A stretch of DNA of 64,000 nt from Pelodera strongyloides (lineage: Eukaryota; Nematoda; Chromadorea; Rhabditida; Rhabditidae). The position numbers and the translations under genes were made by a program. Below are positions 56,184-64,000 of this stretch, piece after piece; within the stretch, counting starts at the first letter, position 1, and the number at the start of each line of letters is the position of its first letter. The notes beneath the pieces are model-generated. The model had not been told where the DNA came from. It was given only the letters and a program-made list of their open reading frames with translations, and did no database searches. The stretch covers positions 114,540 to 178,539 of the forward strand of contig JAANDG010000287.1 in NCBI GenBank assembly GCA_036852015.1, given 5' to 3'.

Positions 56184-56817
56184 TCTTGTCTCGTATAACG
56201 TTCTTCAGTAAACGATGACAATTCCCTAAAGATAGTTACCGTATAATTACACAAAAAGGTAAATTTATAGTACACAAATACAAGAGAAAGGTCAGAACAA
56301 ACAGTAAAAGGTAGGTATAAGGTATATAACATAACAGGCCGAAACCACCAATTGCAACTAGCAACATCAACAGAACAACTTGTTCACATAATTTATGTCC
56401 AGATGTAACATGTAACAAACCAAGCGTCAAACATTAACAGCAATTCAAATTCACAACAGGATAAGTAAAAAGTTGAAAATAAAGAAAGTTCTAACTTCAA
56501 CACGCATTCGTCGATATAAAATATAAAGTTATATTTGCATTGCAAATCCTATATGAACTTTAAAAGAAGTAAGGGAACACACGAGATTCACGGAGACCAT
56601 AATTTAAGGAAATGTTTGCAATTATTAAAAAAAAGTCAGCAAAACATGGGGACAATAACATATCGCCTACGAAAATTAACAAACAACTATCCAGCGATCA
56701 GCGATATTCATAAAAAAACTTACTATGCTATTCATTTATCACTAACTCAGGGTCACAATAAATAAGCACCGAGTCGTAACCTAACATAGGATAGTATTCA
56801 AATTCCAAGAAAACAAA
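56184..56817. other. Intercistronic spacer between ZRANB2 and YIPF
   Basis: About 640 bp, AT-rich, with no supported exon. Its shortness and the common orientation suggest co-transcription of the flanking genes. Confidence 0.45.
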
Positions 56818-59800
56818 CTAATAAGCACGACGGCTGCGCTCTCTGTCACGATCGCTTCTTTCCTAAATAACATATGTAAAATTACAACGTTATGTTAACA
56901 TATGTAAACAAACTAAAAGAAACTCTAATGAACAACATCGGGCCTAGCCTAGTCCAGCGACTACCCAGATTAAATACAATGTACCAGAAATTTTAACTAT
57001 TTCATACAATAAAACTAAAACATACTCTCCCCCTGTCCCGTTCCTTGTCACGCTTCGAATCTCGATCACGCGAACGGCTGCGATTCCTAAAGGAAACAAA
57101 TTACAAACATAAAAAGCAACATACCAGACAAACGACCAAATGTGAATTAATATTTACGTGTTCTCGACTATGCTTGGTTCTGAAGGTTTTAACAAAGCGA
57201 AATACCGGCCGGTTTTTGAAACGCATCGTGGACTGCTGAATTCTTACGTATTTATGCTAATTTGATCGAATATAGCTCGATTTTTTTATTCTAATTTATG
57301 TTCATTTGCATAGGCTGCATAAGAATGCAATTGTACTCGTGTGTTTCAAAAACCGGCCAGTATTTCTTTCGCCTTAACAAATATTTTTAACATAGAAATG
57401 ACGTAATTTGAAGCACAAAAAATCTGCTCCCACCTGCTTCTAGAGCGTTTCCTTTCTCTGTCCCGATCACGCTCTCTTTCTCGCGACCTAAAGTAAAATA
57501 AATAATAATAAAAATGATAATTGTTATTGTTATTGTTATTATAACCTAAATAAAAACATACAACAATGCAACTCTTCGAAGCTTAATTCAACTGCTTAAA
57601 TTCTACTAGCTTAAAGTATGCCGAATACGGGAAAATACAACTACAAAATACAATGAATTACTGATCGTGCAACAAATTACCCAAGCAATTTCACTTCAAA
57701 ATTTCATAATTACAGTAATTACAAGAATAATATATAAGAAAAATAACCGACCTGCTACGCTTGCGATCACCACGATCCCTTGACCTAGAACAAATGTACT
57801 TTCATTCACACGAAAAAATCCAACTTTAATTCACATTAAAAGTTAACCAAATCAAATCCTACATCCTGCCATCACCATCAAACTGAAAAAAAACCCAAAT
57901 ACACTGCACAAATACACATGCCAGCGCCAGCAACCATTATTGTGTGATCAAAATACAAAAATCGAAAACATCAGATATCAGATCCCAATCCAATATCAGA
58001 TTTATACTTTCTTCCAAAGTGACTTACCGACTCTTCTTTCTGCTACGTTCCCGCGAATTTGACCTAAAAGTAATAAATTAACATTGAAGTGAAATGCAAT
58101 TTCCACATCTTATAGACTGTTGTACCATTGGATAACTGGTGCTGCGTTACAGTATTGTATAAGCCAGCCGTTCGAAGAGCCCTACGGGCTCTTCTCCGAC
58201 TGGAGGAATCGGCCTTCGGCCGATTGTTACCCCATTTAAAAAAAGGAATTCCTACAAAGGTAAAAAGACGTTCATTTACGTTTATGTGGAAACGTATAAT
58301 GTGGCTCGGGACTTCAAGGTTTTTGCAAGTCAAAGTCATGCAAATTTGCTATTGCACTTGCTCTTCTATCTGCTTTGCTATAAGATCCTCGTCCCATAAG
58401 CTAGCATAGCTCAATAGGTAGAGCGTTGGACTGTGAATCGAGGGTCTGTTTGTTGCTGTGGGTTCGAGTCCCGCCAGCGGCAAAGATTTTGAAGGATCTT
58501 TCGATTGATTGAGAATAGGAAATCTTATTATATAAAGGAGAAGAGTTTGTCACGGGTTTGTTTTTATGTGCACAACGAAATCCCTTTATAAAGAAAATTC
58601 TTCGATCGAAAGAGCATACAAAACCTTTGTTGCTGGCGAGATTCGAACCCACAGCAGCACACAACCTCTCGATTCACAGTCCAACGCTCTACCGGTTGAG
58701 CTATGCTAGCTTATCATAGGGGTAGCAATATGATCTACATAAGCACCGTCAATGGCAAATTTGCATGGTAGCATTAGTCGAGTGGAGATCCAAACTGATT
58801 ATTATACGTTTCCACAATCAGAGACGTGTGAATGTAAGTGGCACGGAAGAGAAAGAGACGAGAGTTAACTTTTTACATTGTAGCAATTCTTTTTTTAAAT
58901 AGGGAAACAATCGGCCGAAGGCCGATTCCTCCAGTCGGAGAAGAGCCCGTAGGGCTCTTCGAACGGCTGGTTTTCTTTATGAACGGCTTTCGTTGTGCAC
59001 ATAAAAACAAAATCATAAAGAAACTCTTCTCCTTTGTATAATAAGATAGTGCCCTACTTAACTAGTCAATTAATTAAGCAATTCAAATTTGAAATAGAGC
59101 ATTAAATACCAAATACCACACCTGGTTCTCTTCCTATCCCTATCACGAGACTTCGATCGAGAACGGGACCTTAAATAGCATGTTTTCACATTTAACGTTC
59201 CAGCTTTGTTTAAAAAAAATGAAGAACCAAGACATATCGAACTGTTACAGTTACAAAGTAAAAGAACACTTACAATATAACACAATACTGCACAAATGCG
59301 TGTTACTGGCTAATACGGCTGGGTTGATCATTCGAGTTCATACACAGCTTTACAACTCGAAATTCAAAAAGAATTTTACAATTAACAATTAGCATACTAA
59401 ACCTACTAAAGACTACAGCCTACAGCTCAAGCGGGAATCCACAAACTAACAATAAAGAGCATGTAGTAGTACTACACAGAAGCCAACAAACGTCCAACCT
59501 CTTCTTATATTTTCTATCTCTTCCTTTATCTTTCTCGCGTTCTCTCTCCCTCTCCTTCTCCCTGGCACGTCTCTCCTCCTCCTTTCGTCTCTCGATTTCT
59601 CCTTCACTCTCACTGCACGAGCACTCTCCGCCAGAGCATGAACATGTGCAACTAAATCATAACTGTCATTAGCAAGTAAAATTTTTACAATTACAACATA
59701 TCAAAATTAAGCAATTACGTAAATCCAATGGTTAAACAATTGAAATCTACTTACTCTGACTCGATATCTGCTGCGGGTTGAGGCACGACTATCTGGATTT

Positions 59801-62019
59801 TCGCCTCTGCAATCTCCGGATCGGCGGTGAGATCGTATCTGAAAAAGTGAAATGGAGATAAAGTACGCAACGGGTGCTCCAAAAGCTCACATAGGTCCTA
59901 TATTTCGGCCGCTTCGACCCGCGCTCCAGGAGCCACTGGTTTGTCCTGGCGACTGGTTTTTTTAAATGTAGGTTGGCTCCATCTAATCTAAGTACACCGT
60001 ACACACAAACCAAACAAAAAGAAAGGCACGGCAAACTGACTTAGCAACCAGTTGATAGGCACGATATTTTGAAACATTTAGAGCACAAAGTGCAACACAA
60101 ATATTTTACAAACCACGTGCCATACAACTTTAAAGTAAAGATAGGTTTAAGTGTAAAAACGTACTTATCCAGCTCGTCTTCGTCTGCTTCATCTTCATCC
60201 TCCTCTTCCTAAAAGTAACTGAATTAAAATCCGTTTCTGAATACAATTATACAAAATAAGGAGCCCTTATTTTGTATAATTGTATTTTGTAATAGCCTAG
60301 TTTCAGTCACTGGGGGAGTATTTCGACATAAAGAAAAGCGAGATCTACAAAATAAAATGGCGTCGATCAGCGTAGCATTTCTGCTTACTACTTTTGCTCT
60401 CTTTCACGAGTATGTAGGTTGTTCTTAAATTGGCAAGTCGAAGAGTGTTTCCTAGTAATTCTGGGGATACTCAATGTGTGTGAACTGGGTGGACTTCCTA
60501 CCTCTGTCCACGTACCTCGTCGTCGTGAGTGCTCTCGTCTCCGAATGCGTGCTTGGCCAGGGCTTCCGCGTCCGTTTCCATATCCGCGTCATCTTCGGAC
60601 TCTTGCTCATCGGCAGTCCTCATATCATCGTCTTCATCTCCACCCGCACGCTCCCGATCACCTTCCTCACTCTACAAAGAAACATGATTTACGCGGTCAG
60701 AGTCAGAGTTGCGACATAGACTAAGCATGCAGCTACAAACGAACACTCTCTCTGCCAGATTTGAATATTCCACAAATTTGCTGAGCCCGTGACACCTCCT
60801 GCGCGATTTGCATACGCTCTCGCAGGTAGAGTGAATGTACCACAAATAATAGGACATTTGGTTATCAAGTCCACCTTTGATGCGTCACCGGTGTGGTTTG
60901 TGATCTGTCAGCTTAAAAAACTGCAATGGCAGTCGACAGAAAACAAGTAAAATGGGCTCTACTCCCTCACATGTTGTCCATTTCCTCGCTTCTTCTTTCT
61001 ACGTCCAAATTCGTCAAAATCATCATCGTCTTCTCTTTGGATATACTCAACATCTTGTCGATCCATATAACCGCCACCATATCCTAGAAGACAAATAAAA
61101 TCTATATCTATGTTTGGATTTCACATTTTCAAATATATTTGTCAAACAATCCTGAGTCACGGCTATGCTCATGGGCCCTCATTTGCTGGCTTGATTACTT
61201 AAAATAATAATAATACACAAATATTGTATACAGTAACCATAACCAACCTGTTCTCTTTTCCAAATCGCCCAATTTCTTTGCGTTGCACACGTTGCATGTA
61301 TTACGACGTGCCCAGTTCACATTTCCACATCTAAAATATCATTATATTCAATTGTGGGCACATTAGGACACAATGTTTAAACAATGCGTAAAATCTTAAC
61401 ACCGCTAGACTTGGCGTTCTGGTTCTGATGTGAAATTAGTGGTAAGAGGTTTACTAGAGCATCAAACAAGAAAATAATGACTGACTTTGTACAAATCCAG
61501 TCCTCGGCGGCAAAAAGTCCTTTCGATTTTTCAGCCGCATCTTTACCAATTTCCTTTCCAGCACGAGACTTGGCTTTTGGCTTCTCTAGAAAAGTAGATT
61601 TAAACTACCACTTGCGGGTCGAATAAACAAACAGTCACGGTAATCAGCCTCTGCATTTTCCTACATGACTCTTGAAACGAAATAATATTGATGCAATTTT
61701 ACACTCATTTTAGCTGTAGCTCATTCACAGACATAAGAAACATTTTTTTCTGGATTTTTTGCAACGTTTATGTATGCATGAAATAGATTCGTCGTTGTCA
61801 TTAAAGTTCATTTTTTAGCTAGCGTTACCTTAGGTGATTCAGTTACCTTAACGATCCTAATGACTTCAGTCATAAGCGATTTAAGAACTACTTACGCTTG
61901 CCACAACGATCACATGAATTCCGATATTCCTTGTTTACATGTGCACACTTGGCGTCGACGCATGCCCATTCGCCCTCCTTGAGCACACGACGCCCCTGTG
62001 AGTCAACAGCACCGGGCAT
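56818..62019 (-). CDS. ZRANB2: ZRANB2-like RanBP2-type zinc-finger SR protein
   Basis: Nuclear RNA-binding splicing regulator. Exons 5' to 3': 61896-62019, 61486-61585, 61248-61330, 60971-61083, 60516-60671, 60165-60208, 59755-59838, 59499-59651, 59122-59169, 58028-58063, 57752-57784, 57434-57487, 57026-57086, 56818-56862; 377 codons plus stop, phases consistent. Two RanBP2 fingers: residues 18-41 (WACVDAKC, then NSCDRCGK) and 71-90 (WICTKCGNVNWARRNTCNVC), each with the four Cys and the conserved W and N. Then come ENVEYI-like DVEYIQRED with FDEFGRRKKKR, an acidic stretch (about 140-210), and a C-terminal RS/RD-rich domain spread over seven tiny exons. Residues 236-247 are a Cys-rich insert (CTCSCSGGECSC) that I do not recall from vertebrate homologues. 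The last ORF residues are SRRAY. Intron 9 carries the tRNA-like fold-back and intron 12 a family A element. Confidence 0.92.
57189..57377. mobile_element. Family A element in ZRANB2 intron 12
   Basis: Left end TTAACAAAGCGAAATACCGG (two bases inserted after TTAA) and right end CCGGCCAGTATTTCTTTCGCC, then TTAA. It is still about 185 bp with the TTCATTTGCATAGGC core. Confidence 0.88.
58400..58481 (+). tRNA. tRNA-like sequence (anticodon loop reads GTG, His)
   Basis: D-arm AGCTCAATAGGTAGAGC, anticodon loop CTGTGAA (GTG) with a partly paired stem, a variable region of about 15 nt, and a T-arm GTGGG-TTCGAGT-CCCGC with B-box. The 5' GCTAGCA does not pair well with the 3' CAGCGGC, and a long variable arm is wrong for tRNA-His. 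It is most likely a tRNA-derived repeat rather than a working gene. Confidence 0.4.
58629..58710 (-). tRNA. Inverted second tRNA-His-like sequence
   Basis: Minus-strand copy with GCTAGCATAGCTCAACCGG, the same loop CTGTGAA and GGGTTCGAATC. It differs from the plus copy at scattered sites, mostly in the variable region (AGGTTGTGTGCTGCT). The acceptor is again unpaired. Confidence 0.4.
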
Positions 62020-63324
62020 CGTACCGATTCAACTCCAACGCAATGGCTGCAACTGAAAACTTAATATAAAGACAGCGGATGATCTCCGACGAAAGGCGCA
62101 CCATGGAATTAGAGGAAGAATATCGGTAGTTATAGCTGTCCACACAAAACAGCCACAACAAGTAGTTCTTAGATTAGCAGACAAGATTACAAACAACATA
62201 AACAAAACAGGATGATGATTACAGACTCTTTTTGGTTTCAAAACAAAATCGCGATGCATGCATGCGAAATAAAAAAAATGCCAGCATATTTCATACACCT
62301 TTGGAAAATCATGTCCCGAATGGTAAATATGAAATCTGTGAAAAACCTTCAGACGGGCTGTCCAAAAATATTATTTTGTTCCAAATAGTGACAAGCAAGC
62401 TCGAAAGGCGGAGGCAAAATCCGCGCGTTTGTTGTATTTTTGGACACGTACATCATTATTAATGGGGTTTGCAAGTATGCCCGATTTTCCTTGCAAGTAT
62501 CGAAAAATTTACCGTATCTTGGCACTACACGAACATATCTACAGGCAGTTTTTACGACCGATCGCCACGGGACCATTTGTCCGACAAATGATTTGGTTTG
62601 TTGGCGGATTTTCTATACTGTGGATGTGTCAAAGTTACGGTAAATTGGTGTAAAAAGCACACGATTTTGCGAATTGATACTTGCAAGGAAAACTCGCGGT
62701 TTTTGGCATACTTGCAAACCCCATAAATGCTACGGTAGGATGGATTGATGGTTGGTACAATTAAGTAAGGTGTAACTTTTGCTACAATTTAGGTGTCGGT
62801 ACGGTGTAACTTGAATGTTACTAAGTATGATTAAACAGGCTTAGAAACCCCATGTGAAAAAAAGAAACCCAAGCTTTTCTGTGATTTTCGGCGATCTGTA
62901 TGTTGGTGTAGTTATCACACCGATATCTGACTTTTAGGGAAACCTTTTCGTTTGTTTTGCAATATATCGCCATAGAAACAGAGAGGCAATGAATTGTGCA
63001 CAAGGGCGTTTACGCTCCAACGCTCCGGCAGCCTTCTCCAAGAATGACCGCTGCAAGTAACTCTGTTCTTTTTTTGGCGAAACGCTCGGCGAAAGTAATT
63101 TACTGGCGCACCGCTCGGCGAAACAATTGTTACTAGTTGCTGATGAGCCCGCCTAGCGAAAGGAAGTCAATTATCAGCGGCTACTATATCGCTATGCAGG
63201 TGGATGAGCGTTTCGCCAAAAAGGAACCTAGAAGCCAATTGGTGTTGCACCGCTTAGGGCGCATCTCTCCCACCGTAAGTCCGAGGGAGTTCGCCGCGCC
63301 ACTGAGCACATCTTCTTCGGAAGG
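62020..63324. other. Upstream region of the ZRANB2-like gene
   Basis: No supported exon. A TTTTCAG lies about 30 bases before the ATG at 62019 (minus strand) and could be a trans-splice site. Contains the palindrome at 62461-62728 and a short direct repeat (GCTCGGCGAAA at about 63086 and 63113). Confidence 0.45.
62461..62728. mobile_element. Palindromic element
   Basis: AATGGGGTTTGCAAGTATGC at 62461 mirrors GCATACTTGCAAACCCCAT ending near 62724, and CCTTGCAAGTATCGA mirrors GATACTTGCAAGG. Arms of about 45 bp, centre unpaired. No TTAA at the ends. Confidence 0.85.
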
Positions 63325-63750
63325 TTAAAGGAACGCAGTCACGATATTTCCGTAATTTTTATTTATTTTTCATTAAATATAGGAAGTTATGAGAAAACAT
63401 TTCATACCAACACCGATTTCTAGAAAAACGAACTCGGGGAGAGAATTCACTGAGAATAGGAGGTACTCGACTACAGTAGATAGTAGATACGCAATTGTCT
63501 GGAAGGCTCATTATAATTTAATAAATACCCTGCAGTGTTAGACAATTGTGATATGCTGTCACTGCAGGGTATTCAATCTCGGCCCCAATCCGGGCAATTG
63601 CTTTCATTCACAACATATTGTTATCCAGTAACTTCCATTCTCAGTGAGTTATCTCCCTGAGTTCGTTTCTCTTTAACTTCATATTGGTACCATATTTTCC
63701 TTCACACCTTCCATAAAAATGACTAATTTATCGTGACTGCGTTCCTTTAA
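63325..63750. mobile_element. Family H TTAA element
   Basis: Starts TTAAAGGAACGCAGTCACGA and ends TCGTGACTGCGTTCCTTTAA. Both TTAA ends are intact. Inner mirrored parts include GAACTCGGGGAGAGAATTCA, and ATACCCTGCAGTG against its complement near 63560. One copy in the window. Confidence 0.9.
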
Positions 63751-64000
63751 TTAAAATCGTTAGTCCTTATTTTAATTTATTGTAAACAACAGGTGCCTGT
63801 ACAGATATTGACACAATATCAAATCACACGCTCAATTACGGGGATAAGTTTCCCTTTTTCTCCAAGGTCCTGTTCTGAACATTTTTTTCGCCCATTTTTT
63901 TACAATTAACAAAAATAATTATAAAAATAGCAACAAAACGATTGTTTCGTCATGTGGAAGCACCATACGTTTTTCAAAAAAAGTCAGCATAATCATGAGT

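Larger units (their letters stand above)
58150..59045. mobile_element. Fold-back element with inverted tRNA-His-like sequences
   Basis: The left arm 58161-58231 (CGAAGAGCCCTACGGGCTCT, GGAATCGGCCTTCGGCCGAT) pairs with 58903-58970. Further inside, ACGTTTATGTGGAAACGTAT pairs with the complement near 58800-58820, and a tRNA-like sequence at 58400-58481 faces another at 58629-58710. It sits in ZRANB2 intron 9. No coding capacity or TTAA end is seen. Confidence 0.85.

Noticed and set aside
4841..57377. Reading the regularly recurring TTAA elements as a CRISPR array or exon duplications
   Set aside because: Copies are thousands of bases apart, have inverted termini and occur in both introns and spacers, in a eukaryotic context.

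Overview
The window reads as nuclear DNA of a nematode. It is AT-rich and intron-rich, with mostly GT-AG introns. One gene encodes a paired-box protein of the nematode NPAX type (half a paired domain, no homeodomain). Several genes sit close together on one strand, and two of them have a splice-acceptor-like AG at or within 3 bases of the start codon, as expected for spliced-leader trans-splicing. No species is claimed. All gene models were built by hand from splice signals, reading phase and family resemblance. Each model closes in frame except for one odd donor in the npax gene.

Layout. 1-3163: non-coding, with tandem repeats and GA/CT tracts. 3164-5667 (+): an NPAX-like transcription factor in 7 exons. 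5668-21342: about 15.7 kb with no convincing gene, filled with inverted-repeat elements, CT/GA microsatellites, a 28-bp-class tandem array and a large fold-back carrying tRNA-like sequences. 21343-30380 (+): a 15-exon amino acid transporter (AAAP family, 500 codons). 30381-32452: convergent intergenic DNA. 32453-62019 (-): four consecutive housekeeping genes in transcription order: a ZRANB2-like splicing protein (14 exons), a YIPF1/2-like Golgi membrane protein (13 exons), the mitochondrial complex III assembly factor UQCC1 (6 exons) and a NUP214-like nucleoporin (46 exons). Spacers of about 0.65 kb (ZRANB2 to YIPF) and 0.54 kb (UQCC1 to NUP214) make two-gene operons plausible. 62020-64000: upstream DNA with two more fold-back elements.

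The striking non-genic feature is a set of short inverted-repeat elements that nearly all begin TTAAAG and end CTTTAA, as expected for a TTAA-targeting transposon system. At least five families (A, B, C, E, I; possibly H) are present, with about 14 complete or near-complete copies of family A alone, mostly in introns. In three places different families abut and share a single TTAA, forming chains. No transposase is visible in the window. A separate family (F) lacks TTAA ends; one copy lies right against an exon-like stretch in a NUP214 intron. Two further large fold-backs carry inverted pairs of tRNA-like sequences (anticodon loops reading GGT and GTG).
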